From the NCBI RefSeq assembly GCF_003075525.1, contig NZ_QDDR01000002.1, forward strand, positions 537,885 through 601,884: a stretch of DNA of 64,000 nucleotides. The letters run 5' to 3'. The first letter of the stretch is position 1; each line of letters opens with the position of its first letter. Source of the DNA: Pararhodobacter aggregans (GTDB lineage: Bacteria; Pseudomonadota; Alphaproteobacteria; Rhodobacterales; Rhodobacteraceae). Under the pieces are notes generated by a model. That model was not told where the DNA came from and did not search any database. It saw only the letters and a program-made list of their open reading frames with translations. The position numbers and the translations under genes were made by a program. Below are positions 16,882 through 26,202 of the stretch, piece by piece.

Positions 16882-19237
16882 AGCCGCCCCGCTGCCGCCG
16901 GACCGCGCCGAGGATCCGCTCGGCCGTGGCGGGGGCGTCGAGATTGACGTAGGTCGAGCCATCGCCGCAGGCCGCCACCGCATCGCTGAGCGCCATCAGC
17001 ACGGCGATCCCGTGCATGAAGGGCGGCTCGCCCACGGCCTTGGATTTGTGGATCGTGTCCTCGGGGTTGGCGCCGACCCAGAGATCGACATTGAAGACGC
17101 GCGGCCGGTCGCCGCAGGCCGGGATCTTGTAGGTGCTGGGCGCGTGGGTGCGCAGGCGGCCCTTGTCGTCCCAGACTAATTCTTCAGTGGTCAACCATCC
17201 GGCGCCCTGCACGAAGCCGCCCTCGACCTGGCCCTTGTCCAGCGCGGGGTTGAGGCTGGTGCCCGCGTCATGCAGGATATCGACGCGCAGGATCCGGTTT
17301 TCGCCGGTCAGCGTGTCGATGACCACCTCGGCGCAGGCCGCGCCATAGGCGAAGTAGAAGAACGGCCGCCCGTCCCCGGCGATGCGGTCCCAGGCCAGTT
17401 TCGGCGTGGCGTAATAGCCGGTTGAGGACAGGCTGACGCGGGCGGTATAGGCCGACATCGCGGCTTCCGCGAAGCTCATGTCGACGGTGCCGACGCTGAC
17501 CCGGCCTTCGGCGAAGCTCACCTTGTCGGCGGTGGTCTTATGGCGTTCGGCCAGATGTCCGGCGATCCTGTCGCGGATCGTGTCGCAGGCGGCCTTGACC
17601 GCCATCCCGTTGAGATCGCTGCCGGAAGACGCCGCCGTGGCCGAGGTGTTCGGCACTTTCGCGGTATCGGTCGCGGTGATCTTCACCGCCTCGACCGGCA
17701 CACCGAAGGCCGAGGCCGCGACTTGCGCCACCTTCTGGAACAGGCCCTGACCCATCTCGGTCCCGCCGTGGTTCAGATGGATCGAGCCGTCGTGATAGAC
17801 ATGGACCAGCGCCCCCGCCTGGTTGAGATGGGTCAGCGTGAAGCTGATCCCGAACTTCACCGGCGTCAGCGCGATTCCCTTTTTCAGCACCGGATTGGCC
17901 GCGTTCCAGTCGGCAATCTTTGCCTTCCGGGCTGCGTAATCGGCGGATTTCTCCAATTGTGCGACCAGCTCATGCAGGATGAAATCCTCGACCTCCTGCC
18001 CATAGGGGGTGGTCTGGACGCCGGGCGCCGCGGCGGTCTTCGGCGAATGTTCAGCGCTGAACCGCTTGCCGGTGCCGGGACCTGCCTTGGCCGGCGTGCT
18101 GGCGCGGTAGAAATTCGCCTTGCGGATCTCCAGCGGGTCCTTGCCAAGAACACTGGCGACGTGATCCATCACCCGCTCGATCCCCAGCATGCCTTGTGGT
18201 CCGCCGAAACCGCGGTAAGCGGTGGCCGAGCACATGTTGGTGCGCAGGCGATGGCTTTCGATGCGGATATTCGGCAGCCAATAGGCGTTGTCGGCGTGCA
18301 GCATGGCGCGGTCGGCGACCGGCAGGGTCAGGTCCATCGACCAGCCCGCCCGCGTGTAATGGGTGAAATCGACCGCCAGCAGCCGTCCCTCGGCATCGAT
18401 TCCGACCGTGTAGTCGATGCGGAAATCGTGCCGCTTGCCGGTCACCACCATGTCGTCGTCGCGGTCGTAGCGCATCTTGCAGGGCTTGCCGGTCAGCCGG
18501 GCCGCCAAGGCACAGGCGACGGCCAAGTGGTTGCCCTGACTTTCTTTTCCGCCGAAGCCGCCGCCCATACGCCGGGTTTCGACCCGGACCGCATGCATCG
18601 GCAGATGCAGGGCATGGGCGACCTTGTGCTGGATCTCGGTCGGGTGCTGGGTCGAGGAGGTGACATGCATGTCGCCCCCCTCCTGCGGCTGGACCAGCGC
18701 CGCCTGGCCCTCAAGGTAGAAATGCTCCTGGCCGCCCATTTCCAGACGCCCCTCGATGACTTTCGCCGCCTTGGCGAAACCGTCAGGCAGGTTGCCGCGG
18801 GCCCAGATGCGGGGGGCGTCCTCGAAGCGGGAATCGGCGGCGAGCGCCTGCTCGACCGTCAGGGTGGCAGGCTTCTCGGCATAGGTGATCTTGCCCAGTC
18901 GCGCGGCCTTACGGGCATTGAGATGGCTGTCGGCGATGACCAGAAAGACCGGCTGGCCGACGTAATGCACCATGCCCAGCGCCAACAGCGGCTCATCATT
19001 GTTTGAAGGTGAACAATCGGCGTGACCAATGTCATCGCCGGTCAGGACCGCCACCACCCCGGGCGCCGCACGAACCGCCGACAGCTCCATCGACGTGATT
19101 TCGCCATGCGCGACACTCGACAGGCCGAAGGCCAGATGCAGCGTGCCTGCGGGCGTCGGGATGTCGTCGACATAGCGCGCCTCGCCCGTCACATGCAGGG
19201 GGGCCGCGTCATGGGGGAGGGGTTTGTGGACGCTCAT
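16874..19237 (-). CDS. xdhB: Xanthine dehydrogenase molybdenum-binding subunit XdhB
   Basis: 787 residues from the ATG at 19237 ([20 protein letters not shown]), overlapping the xdhA stop as ATGA. The subunit holds Mo-molybdopterin and oxidises hypoxanthine and xanthine to urate. Domain order: aldehyde-oxidase a/b hammerhead (about residues 15-130), then the large Mo-binding domain. Typical blocks are [26 protein letters not shown] (cofactor contact), [12 protein letters not shown] (conserved Arg in substrate binding) and, near the C-terminus, [17 protein letters not shown] with the catalytic-type Glu. Length matches bacterial XdhB (about 770-800). Confidence 0.96.
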   Translation of the reverse strand: MSVHKPLPHDAAPLHVTGEARYVDDIPTPAGTLHLAFGLSSVAHGEITSMELSAVRAAPGVVAVLTGDDIGHADCSPSNNDEPLLALGMVHYVGQPVFLVIADSHLNARKAARLGKITYAEKPATLTVEQALAADSRFEDAPRIWARGNLPDGFAKAAKVIEGRLEMGGQEHFYLEGQAALVQPQEGGDMHVTSSTQHPTEIQHKVAHALHLPMHAVRVETRRMGGGFGGKESQGNHLAVACALAARLTGKPCKMRYDRDDDMVVTGKRHDFRIDYTVGIDAEGRLLAVDFTHYTRAGWSMDLTLPVADRAMLHADNAYWLPNIRIESHRLRTNMCSATAYRGFGGPQGMLGIERVMDHVASVLGKDPLEIRKANFYRASTPAKAGPGTGKRFSAEHSPKTAAAPGVQTTPYGQEVEDFILHELVAQLEKSADYAARKAKIADWNAANPVLKKGIALTPVKFGISFTLTHLNQAGALVHVYHDGSIHLNHGGTEMGQGLFQKVAQVAASAFGVPVEAVKITATDTAKVPNTSATAASSGSDLNGMAVKAACDTIRDRIAGHLAERHKTTADKVSFAEGRVSVGTVDMSFAEAAMSAYTARVSLSSTGYYATPKLAWDRIAGDGRPFFYFAYGAACAEVVIDTLTGENRILRVDILHDAGTSLNPALDKGQVEGGFVQGAGWLTTEELVWDDKGRLRTHAPSTYKIPACGDRPRVFNVDLWVGANPEDTIHKSKAVGEPPFMHGIAVLMALSDAVAACGDGSTYVNLDAPATAERILGAVRRQRGGYV

Positions 19238-20598
19238 GCCGAGACCTCCAGCACATTGGTGGCAAGGCCCTGATCCTCGAGGAAATAGCGCAGGAGCAGG
19301 TTCTGCGCCGCCTCCAGCCGGTACTCGGCCGAGGCGCGCATGTCGGACATCGGCGTGAACTCCCGGGCGAAGGCGGGCAGGGCGGCGGTGATCGTGGCCT
19401 CGGTCCAGGGCTGGCCGACCAGCGCCGCCTCCACCGCTGTCGCGCGTTTCGGGATGCCCGCCATGCCGCCATAGGCGATGCGCGCCGCGCTCACCCTGCC
19501 GCCGTCGACCGTCACGTTGAAGCAGCCCAGCAGGGCCGAGATGTCCTGATCGAAGCGTTTGGAAATCTTGTAGCATTTCAGCCGGTCGGGCTGGCGGGGA
19601 ATGCTGACGGCCTCAACGAATTCGCCGGGTTCGCGGTCCTGCTTGCCATACTCCAGAAAGAATTCCTCGAGCGGCAGCGAGCGCCGCGTATCGCCCTTGC
19701 GCAGATACAGCGTCGCCCCCAGCGCGATCAGCGCGGGCGGGCTGTCGCCGATGGGCGAGCCATTGGCGATGTTGCCGCCGATGGTCGCGGCCTCGCGCAC
19801 CTGCGCGGATCCGTAGCGGCGCAGCATCGCGGCAAAACCGGGGTGATGGGGGGCGACGGCGGGCAGAAGCTCGGCGATCGTGGTGACGGCGCCGATATGG
19901 ATCGCGTCTTCCGTCACCTCGATCCCGCGCATGTCCTCGACCCCGGCGAGGAAGGCCACAGGACCCAGATCCCGCAACTGCTTGGTGACCCAGAGGCCCA
20001 CGTCGGTAGCCCCGGCGATGAGTCGCCCGTCGGGATGGGCCGCGTACCAGGCGGCGAGTTCGTCGGAAGAACGGGGCAGGGCCACGCCTTCCGGCGGCTC
20101 GACACTGGGGACGGCGGAGGCTTCAGCCTTCAACCACTCGGGCACCGCCTCGCGGCTGGCCGATTCGGCGGCGCGGACGATGGGCGCGTAGCCGGTGCAG
20201 CGGCAGAGGTTGCCGGCCAGATGCGTGTCGTGATCCGTGACCCCGTTCAGATGCCCGGTCGCCATCGACATGATGAAGCCGGGCGTGCAGAAGCCGCATT
20301 GCGAGCCGTGCTCGGCCACCATCGCCGCCTGCACCGGATGCTGGCCCTTCAGCCCCTCGACCGTATGCACGACCTTGCCGTGCAGCTGCGGCAGGAACAG
20401 AATGCAGGCATTGACCGCGCGCGAGCCCCGCGCGTCCGAGACCATGACGGTGCAGGCGCCGCAATCGCCCTCGTTGCAGCCTTCCTTGGTGCCCTTGAGC
20501 CCGCGATCCTCGCGCAGCCAGTCCAGCAAGGTGCGGGTCGGCGGCTGCCCCGTCACCGTGACAGCTGCGCCGTTCAGGACAAAATGGATGCCGGTCAT
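19234..20598 (-). CDS. xdhA: Xanthine dehydrogenase FeS/FAD subunit XdhA
   Basis: 454 residues from the ATG at 20598 ([15 protein letters not shown]). Passes electrons from the Mo site to NAD+ through two 2Fe-2S clusters and FAD. The plant-type ferredoxin domain has [11 protein letters not shown] (about residues 40-50); the second cluster uses CGFCTPGF and CRCTGY (about 100-140). The FAD-binding domain runs from about 180, with [11 protein letters not shown] and [15 protein letters not shown], and a CO-dehydrogenase-flavoprotein C-terminal domain follows. First gene of the operon; an inverted repeat at 20661-20682 upstream may be its operator. Confidence 0.96.
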   Translation of the reverse strand: MTGIHFVLNGAAVTVTGQPPTRTLLDWLREDRGLKGTKEGCNEGDCGACTVMVSDARGSRAVNACILFLPQLHGKVVHTVEGLKGQHPVQAAMVAEHGSQCGFCTPGFIMSMATGHLNGVTDHDTHLAGNLCRCTGYAPIVRAAESASREAVPEWLKAEASAVPSVEPPEGVALPRSSDELAAWYAAHPDGRLIAGATDVGLWVTKQLRDLGPVAFLAGVEDMRGIEVTEDAIHIGAVTTIAELLPAVAPHHPGFAAMLRRYGSAQVREAATIGGNIANGSPIGDSPPALIALGATLYLRKGDTRRSLPLEEFFLEYGKQDREPGEFVEAVSIPRQPDRLKCYKISKRFDQDISALLGCFNVTVDGGRVSAARIAYGGMAGIPKRATAVEAALVGQPWTEATITAALPAFAREFTPMSDMRASAEYRLEAAQNLLLRYFLEDQGLATNVLEVSA

Positions 20599-20660
20599 GC
20601 GTCTCTCCCGAAGGGGCTTGTCGTTCCGGTCAGGGCGGCCTAGGACGCCTCCGTGCCCCT

Positions 20661-20682
20661 TGTTCTTGGGTTCAAGTGAACA
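20661..20682. promoter_or_regulatory. Candidate operator upstream of xdhA
   Basis: Inverted repeat GTTCA-AG-TGAAC at 20670-20681, framed by a second TGTTC ... GAACA pair (20661-20682), about 65 bases upstream of the xdhA start in the 200-base divergent xdhA-dnaE interval. It looks like a dimeric repressor or activator site. No regulator gene is adjacent, so the protein is unknown. Confidence 0.3.
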
Positions 20683-20798
20683 TTGGCGGGGCTTTTCAGG
20701 CAAGCACAGACTTGCCGCATCCGCGAGAAGCATTTTCGCCGTTCTGTAGAAAATGGCGTCACCCTTGCACGTCCCTGCGCGCTGGATAAGCTCTGATC

Positions 20799-23700
20799 AT
20801 GGCCAATCCCCGATTCATTCACCTGCGAGTGCACACCGAATATTCGTTGCTGGAAGGCGCGGTGCCGGTGAAGAGCCTCGTGAAGACCTGCGACAAGCGC
20901 GGCATGCCCGCCGTCGCCATCACCGACACCAACGCGCTGTTCGCGGCGCTGGAATTCTCGGTCGTGGCCAAGGGGGCGGGCGTGCAGCCCATCGTCGGCT
21001 GCCAGATCGACGTGCAATTGCCCGCGCGCCAGCCGGGCGAGAAGCCGCGTCCGGGCGCCCCTCTGGTCCTGCTGGCACAGAACGAGCGCGGGTATGAGAA
21101 CCTGATGCTGCTCAATTCCTGCCTCTATCTGCGTACCGACGGCTCGCTGCCGCATGTCACGCCCGATGAGCTGGCCCAGCACGCCGAGGGGCTGATCTGC
21201 CTGTCGGGCGGCCCGGACGGGCTGGTCGGGCGGCTGATCCGCGACGGGCAGATACCCCGCGCGCAGGAGATCATGGATTTTCTGGCCGCGACCTATGGCG
21301 ACCGGCTCTATGTCGAACTCCAGCGCCATCCCGGCGAGGGCGGCGCGCTGACCGCGGCCGAGCAGGCGACGGAACGCCCGTTTCTGGAAATGGCCTATGC
21401 CATGGGCCTGCCGATCGTCGCCACCAATGACGTCTATTTCCCGGAGGCCAAGATGTTCGAGGCGCATGACGCGCTCCTCTGCATCAAGGAAGGCGCCTAT
21501 GTCGATCAGCAATCGCCCCGCCGCCGCCTGACCCCGCAGCATTACCTGAAAAGCCCCGAGGAGATGGCGGCGCTGTTTGCCGACCTGCCCGAGGCGCTGG
21601 AAAACACCGTCGAGATCGCCCGCCGCTGCGCCTTTGCCGCGTACAAGCGCAAGCCGATCCTGCCGAAATTCGCCGATGACGAGGTGGAGGAACTGCGCCG
21701 TCAGGCCTGGGACGGGCTGCGCGCGCGTCTGGCGGTGATCCCGCACGCGGCGCCGGTGTCGGAATACGAGGACCGGCTGACCTTCGAGCTGAACATCATC
21801 GAGCAGATGGGCTTTCCCGGCTATTTCCTGATCGTGGCCGATTTCATCAAATGGTCCAAGGATAACGGCATCCCGGTGGGGCCGGGCCGGGGCTCGGGCG
21901 CGGGCAGTCTGGTCGCCTATGCGCTGACCATCACCGACTTGGACCCGCTGCGCTATTCGCTGCTGTTCGAGCGGTTCCTGAACCCCGAACGCGTCTCGAT
22001 GCCCGACTTCGACATCGACTTCTGCATGGACCGGCGCGAGGAGACGATCCAGTACGTCCAGCAGAAATACGGGCGCGAGAAGGTGGGCCAGATCATCACC
22101 TTCGGCGCGCTCCTGTCCAAGGCCGCAGTGCGCGACGTGGGGCGCGTGTTGCAGATGTCCTACGGTCAGGTCGACAAGCTGTCGAAGATGATCCCGGTAG
22201 AAGGGGTGAAGCCGGTCAGCGTGACCAAGGCGCTGGCCGACGAGCCGCGCCTGCGCGAGGCCGCCAAGGAAGAGGTCGTCGCCCGCCTGCTGGACTACGC
22301 CGAAAAAGTCGAGGGGCTGCTCAGGAACGCCTCGACCCACGCGGCGGGTGTGGTGATCGGCGACCGGCCGCTCGATGCGCTGGTGCCGCTCTATCGCGAC
22401 CCGCGCTCGGACATGCCGGCCACGCAATTCAACATGAAATGGGTGGAACAGGCGGGGCTGGTGAAGTTCGACTTCCTCGGCCTCAAGACCCTGACCGTGG
22501 TGCAGAACGCTATCGACCTGATCCATACCTCGGGCCGCGATCTGCATATCGCGCCCGACGGCACGCCGCTTTACGACCCGCCCGAGGGCGCGGTCAACGA
22601 GATCAACGCGATCCCGCTCGACGATGCCAAGACCTACAGGCTCTACGCCGAGGCCAAGACAGTCGCCGTCTTCCAGGTGGAATCCTCGGGGATGATGGAC
22701 GCTCTACGGCGCATGAAGCCGACCTGCATCGAGGATATCGTAGCGCTGGTGGCCCTCTACCGTCCGGGCCCGATGGAGAATATCCCGACCTATTGCGAGG
22801 TGAAGCACGGGCTCCGACCGCTGGAATCGATCCATCCGACCATCGACCACATCCTGAAAGAGACGCAGGGCATCATCGTCTATCAGGAGCAGGTGATGCA
22901 GATCGCCCAGGTGATGGGCGGCTATTCGCTGGGCGGCGCCGACCTTCTGCGCCGCGCCATGGGCAAGAAGATCGCCGAAGAGATGGCGAAGGAGCGGCCG
23001 AAGTTCATCGAAGGCTGCAAGGCGACCCATGGAATCGACGCGAAGAAGTCCGGCGAAGTCTTTGACTTGCTGGAGAAATTCGCCAACTACGGCTTCAACA
23101 AATCCCACGCCGCCGCCTATGCCGTGGTCAGCTATTACACCGCCTGGCTGAAGGCCAACCACCCGGTCGAGTTCATGGCCGCGGTGATGAACTGCGATAT
23201 CCACCTGACCGACAAGCTGGCCGTCTACAAGCGCGAGGTCGACCGGATGGGCATCGCCATCGTGCCCCCCTGCGTGAACCGCTCGCTGGCGACCTTCAGC
23301 GTGGTCGAGGGCGAGCTGGTCTATGCCCTGGGCGCCCTGAAGAACGTCGGCGTCGAGGCGATGAAGCTGATTGTCGAGGCCCGGGCCGAGCAGCCGTTCC
23401 GCGACCTGACCGATTTCGCGAAGCGCGTGGATTTGAAGCGCGTCGGCAAGCGCCCGCTGGAGATGCTGGCCCGCGCCGGCGCCTTCGACGCGCTGGAGAA
23501 ATCGCGCAAGCGGGTGCTCGACAGCCTCGACGCGCTGGTGGCCTATTCCTCGGCCTCCATCGAGGCGGCGACCTCGGGCCAGCATTCGCTCTTTGCCGGG
23601 GGCGACGACCTGCCGCCGCCGCGTCTGGCCACCGGCCATGACTGGCTGCCGATGGACCGGTTGTCGAATGAACACGCCGCGGTCGGTTTCTACCTCTCGG

Positions 23701-24296
23701 GCCATCCGCTCGACGATTACGCCGGCGCCTTGAAGCGCAAGGATGTCATGACGCTGGCGGAACTCACGCGGGAGGTTTCGGCCCGGGGCGCCAAGGTCGC
23801 CAAGATCGCCGGATCGGTCAGCGCCCGGCAGGAACGCAAATCGGCCCGTGGCAACCGCTTCGCCTTTGTCGGGCTTTCGGATCCGACCGGCCTTTATGAG
23901 GTCACGGTGTTTTCCGAGACGCTGGAAGCCAGCCGCCAGTTCCTCGACCCCGGGATGAACGTGGTGCTGACCGTCGAGGCGACGATGGAGGGCGAGTCGC
24001 TGAAACTGCTGGCCCGGGGCGCGCAGCCGGTCGATGACGTGGTGGCCGATGCGGGTGCGTCGGGGTTGAAGGTGCGGCTGGAAAGCGCCTCGGCGCTGGC
24101 GGAGCTGATCGCGCTTTTCGACGAGCAATCCGGCCCGGCGCCACGCAAGGCCTTCGGCCCGCTGCGGTTTTCCGTGCCCGACCGGACGACCGGCGGCGAG
24201 ATCGAGATCGACGCTGGCCGTCAGGTCCGCGTGACCCCGCAACTGCGCCACCAGCTGCGCCGGGTCGAGGGGGTTCTGGCCATCGAGGAGGTCTGA
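20799..24296 (+). CDS. dnaE: DNA polymerase III alpha subunit
   Basis: 1165-residue replicative polymerase. The PHP domain opens with FIHLRVHTEYSLLEGAV (about residues 5-21). The C-family polymerase core carries GPGRGSGAGSLVAY (about 365) and the catalytic PDFDIDF at about 402-408; the third catalytic Asp region lies further on in the palm. A helix-hairpin-helix and a C-terminal OB-fold (about 990-1080) with the region VAKIAGSVSARQERKSARGN follow. Length and domain order are those of proteobacterial DnaE1. Start ATGGCCAATCCC at 20799 lies one codon set before the conserved PHP start. The crotonase gene follows after one base. Confidence 0.98.
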   Translation: MANPRFIHLRVHTEYSLLEGAVPVKSLVKTCDKRGMPAVAITDTNALFAALEFSVVAKGAGVQPIVGCQIDVQLPARQPGEKPRPGAPLVLLAQNERGYENLMLLNSCLYLRTDGSLPHVTPDELAQHAEGLICLSGGPDGLVGRLIRDGQIPRAQEIMDFLAATYGDRLYVELQRHPGEGGALTAAEQATERPFLEMAYAMGLPIVATNDVYFPEAKMFEAHDALLCIKEGAYVDQQSPRRRLTPQHYLKSPEEMAALFADLPEALENTVEIARRCAFAAYKRKPILPKFADDEVEELRRQAWDGLRARLAVIPHAAPVSEYEDRLTFELNIIEQMGFPGYFLIVADFIKWSKDNGIPVGPGRGSGAGSLVAYALTITDLDPLRYSLLFERFLNPERVSMPDFDIDFCMDRREETIQYVQQKYGREKVGQIITFGALLSKAAVRDVGRVLQMSYGQVDKLSKMIPVEGVKPVSVTKALADEPRLREAAKEEVVARLLDYAEKVEGLLRNASTHAAGVVIGDRPLDALVPLYRDPRSDMPATQFNMKWVEQAGLVKFDFLGLKTLTVVQNAIDLIHTSGRDLHIAPDGTPLYDPPEGAVNEINAIPLDDAKTYRLYAEAKTVAVFQVESSGMMDALRRMKPTCIEDIVALVALYRPGPMENIPTYCEVKHGLRPLESIHPTIDHILKETQGIIVYQEQVMQIAQVMGGYSLGGADLLRRAMGKKIAEEMAKERPKFIEGCKATHGIDAKKSGEVFDLLEKFANYGFNKSHAAAYAVVSYYTAWLKANHPVEFMAAVMNCDIHLTDKLAVYKREVDRMGIAIVPPCVNRSLATFSVVEGELVYALGALKNVGVEAMKLIVEARAEQPFRDLTDFAKRVDLKRVGKRPLEMLARAGAFDALEKSRKRVLDSLDALVAYSSASIEAATSGQHSLFAGGDDLPPPRLATGHDWLPMDRLSNEHAAVGFYLSGHPLDDYAGALKRKDVMTLAELTREVSARGAKVAKIAGSVSARQERKSARGNRFAFVGLSDPTGLYEVTVFSETLEASRQFLDPGMNVVLTVEATMEGESLKLLARGAQPVDDVVADAGASGLKVRLESASALAELIALFDEQSGPAPRKAFGPLRFSVPDRTTGGEIEIDAGRQVRVTPQLRHQLRRVEGVLAIEEV

Positions 24297-24297
24297 C

Positions 24298-25089
24298 ATG
24301 CTGCGGATCGAGACCATCGGCCGGGTCCGGGTCTGGACCCTCGACCGGCCCGAGGCACGCAACGCCGTGAACCCCGCGCTGGCCCGGGCGCTGTTTGACG
24401 CAGCCTTGGCCTTCGACGCGGACCCGCAGGTCGATGTCGCCATCCTGACCGGCGCGGGTGGCTATTTCTGCGCAGGCTTTGACCTGAAAGCGGCCTCCGG
24501 CGCCGAGGGGCTGGGCTGGATCGCCGCGCTCGACCCGCCCGGGGACTGGGACCCGGTGGCGCAGCCCGTGCCCGGCCCGATGGGCCCCTCGCGGTTGATG
24601 CTGTCAAAGCCGGTGATCGCCGCCATCGAGGGCCCGGCCGTGGCGGGGGGGATGGAGCTGGCGCTGTGGTGCGACCTGCGGGTCATGGCCGCCGACGCGC
24701 AGTTCGGGATCTTCTGCCGCCGCTGGGGCGTGCCGCTGATCGACGGCGGGACGGTGCGACTGCCGCGGATCGTCGGGCAGGGGCGGGCCAATGACCTGAT
24801 CCTGACCGGCCGCCCGGTCGGGGCGGAAGAGGCGCTGACAATGGGCCTCAGCGACCGCGTGGTCGGCAATGGTCAGGCACTGACCGCGGCGCTGGAACTG
24901 GCCGATGGCCTGACGCGCTTCCCGCAGGGCTGCCTGCGCGCGGACTTCCTGTCGGCGCGGATGGAACCGGCCACGCTGGCCGCAGCACTGCGTCGCGAAT
25001 GGGTCAGCGCGGGGATGGTCAAGGCCGAGGGCGCCGCCGGAGCCGCGCGCTTTGCCGCGGGGGCCGGGCGCGGCGGGCGGTTCGATTAG
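24298..25089 (+). CDS. Enoyl-CoA hydratase/isomerase (crotonase) family protein
   Basis: 263 residues. Crotonase fold with the N-terminal VWTLDRPEARNAVNP block and the oxyanion-hole segments AILTGAGGYFCAGFDLKA (about residues 48-65) and IEGPAVAGGMELALWCDLR (about 107-125). The segment FGIFCRRWGVPLIDGGTVRLPRIVG follows, with a Gly where many hydratases have a catalytic Glu, so strict hydratase activity is uncertain. The gene begins one base after the dnaE stop and overlaps the convergent eda stop by four bases. The acyl-CoA substrate cannot be told. Confidence 0.88.
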   Translation: MLRIETIGRVRVWTLDRPEARNAVNPALARALFDAALAFDADPQVDVAILTGAGGYFCAGFDLKAASGAEGLGWIAALDPPGDWDPVAQPVPGPMGPSRLMLSKPVIAAIEGPAVAGGMELALWCDLRVMAADAQFGIFCRRWGVPLIDGGTVRLPRIVGQGRANDLILTGRPVGAEEALTMGLSDRVVGNGQALTAALELADGLTRFPQGCLRADFLSARMEPATLAAALRREWVSAGMVKAEGAAGAARFAAGAGRGGRFD

Positions 25090-25727
25090 CGCGGCAGGCC
25101 CGCCGCCTCTCGCGCCAGCGCCACGATGCCCTGCCAATCGCCCGCCGCCATCAGCTTGGCGGGCGCGACCCACGAGCCGCCGACGCAGGCCACATTGGGC
25201 AGCGACAGGTAGTCGCGGGCATTCTCGGGGCTGACGCCGCCGGTCGGGCAGAAGGTCGCCTGCGGCAGCGGGCCGTGCAGCGCCTTCAGATAGGCGGGGC
25301 CGCCCGCGGGACCGGCGGGGAAGAACTTCATCGTCCGGTAGCCCTGTTCCAGAAGCGCCATCACCTCGGAGGCCGTCGCCGCCCCCGGCAGCAGCGGCAG
25401 CGCCTCGGCCGAACAGGCCGAGATCAGGCCGGGGGTGGCGCCGGGCGAGACGGCGAAAGTGGCGCCCGCCGATTTGGCGCGCAACACATCATGGGCGCTC
25501 AGCACCGTGCCCGCCCCAACCCGCGCGCCGGGCACCGCGCTCATCGCGGCGATGGCCTCGATCGCGGCATCGGTCCGCAGCGTCACCTCCAGCACCGGAA
25601 GACCGCCCGCGACCAGCGCCCGGGCGAGGGGGGCGGCATGGGCCGGATCCTCGATCACCAGCACCGGAATCACCGGGGCCAGCTCGCAGAGCAGGCGGGT
25701 GGCGTGGCTTTGCAGGGCAGGGGTCAT
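25086..25727 (-). CDS. eda: KDPG/KHG aldolase
   Basis: 213 residues from ATG 25727 (MTPALQSHATRLL); an ATG four codons upstream is also possible. Class I aldolase that splits 2-dehydro-3-deoxy-6-phosphogluconate into pyruvate and glyceraldehyde 3-phosphate in the Entner-Doudoroff path. Visible: LPVLEVTLRT with the conserved catalytic Glu (about residue 45), VGAGTVLS, SPGATPGL, the Schiff-base Lys in RTMKFFPAG (about residue 132) and FCPTGGVSPEN. No edd gene in the window. Stops convergently with the crotonase gene. Confidence 0.95.
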   Translation of the reverse strand: MTPALQSHATRLLCELAPVIPVLVIEDPAHAAPLARALVAGGLPVLEVTLRTDAAIEAIAAMSAVPGARVGAGTVLSAHDVLRAKSAGATFAVSPGATPGLISACSAEALPLLPGAATASEVMALLEQGYRTMKFFPAGPAGGPAYLKALHGPLPQATFCPTGGVSPENARDYLSLPNVACVGGSWVAPAKLMAAGDWQGIVALAREAAGLPR

Positions 25728-26190
25728 CGGCAACCTCATCAAGCGTGTTCTGCGCTTAGGGGATTCCCCCGCAAAACGCAAATGTTTCCGCTAACGGCGA
25801 GGATCGGGGCTGTGGATCGGTGCGGGGAAGGCTGCTGTGGATGTCAGACAATTTAGAATCGCGACGGTCCGGCGTGCGGGATTCAAGGGCTTCACGGCGC
25901 CTCGACCGACGATTCTATACACGAACTTATCCACAGGCGCCCGAATGTCAGGCAAATAAAAGGTGTTTAACCGGGGTCAGGGACAGACTCGGCTGCCACC
26001 AGATGCCGCAATGCGGCGGTGTTAGGAGTGTTCGTCAAGGTATTGTAATGGCGTAAGTAAGTGTCTCACGAAACCGACAGGTTGTGGGTGGAGTGAAGCC
26101 GGACTCGTCAACCAAGCCGCCCAACCCGCCCACAACCCAGCCCGAAGCCCGGAAAACTATGCACAGCGGGAAGCCTGTGCAAAACCGCCC
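25728..26190. other. Intergenic region with a DnaA-box-like cluster
   Basis: About 460 bases without a supportable gene, and more AT-rich than the surroundings (for example 25950-25975, CAAATAAAAGGTGTTTAA). It carries one perfect DnaA box TTATCCACA at 25927-25935, two one-mismatch sites (CTATGCACA at 26157-26165; TGTGCAAAA at 26176-26184, the latter overlapping a terminator) and three two-mismatch sites (25811-25819, 25836-25844, 25915-25923). This may be a DnaA-binding locus, a regulatory region, or chance. Confidence 0.5.
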
Positions 26191-26202
26191 TCAGCGGGCG
26201 GT
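26181..26202 (-). terminator. Terminator of the indolepyruvate oxidoreductase gene
   Basis: On the minus strand ACCGCCC-GCTGA-GGGCGGT is followed directly by TTTT. The loop contains the gene's own stop codon, a compact intrinsic terminator. Confidence 0.65.

Noticed and set aside
20640..22547. Minus-strand frame of about 635 codons within dnaE
   Set aside because: Opposite strand of dnaE with typical shadow composition.
25811..26184. Calling the DnaA-box cluster the chromosomal origin
   Set aside because: Three of the six sites have two mismatches, one overlaps a terminator, and none of the usual oriC neighbours (hemE, parAB, gidAB, dnaA) is in the window. It is reported only as a candidate DnaA-binding region.
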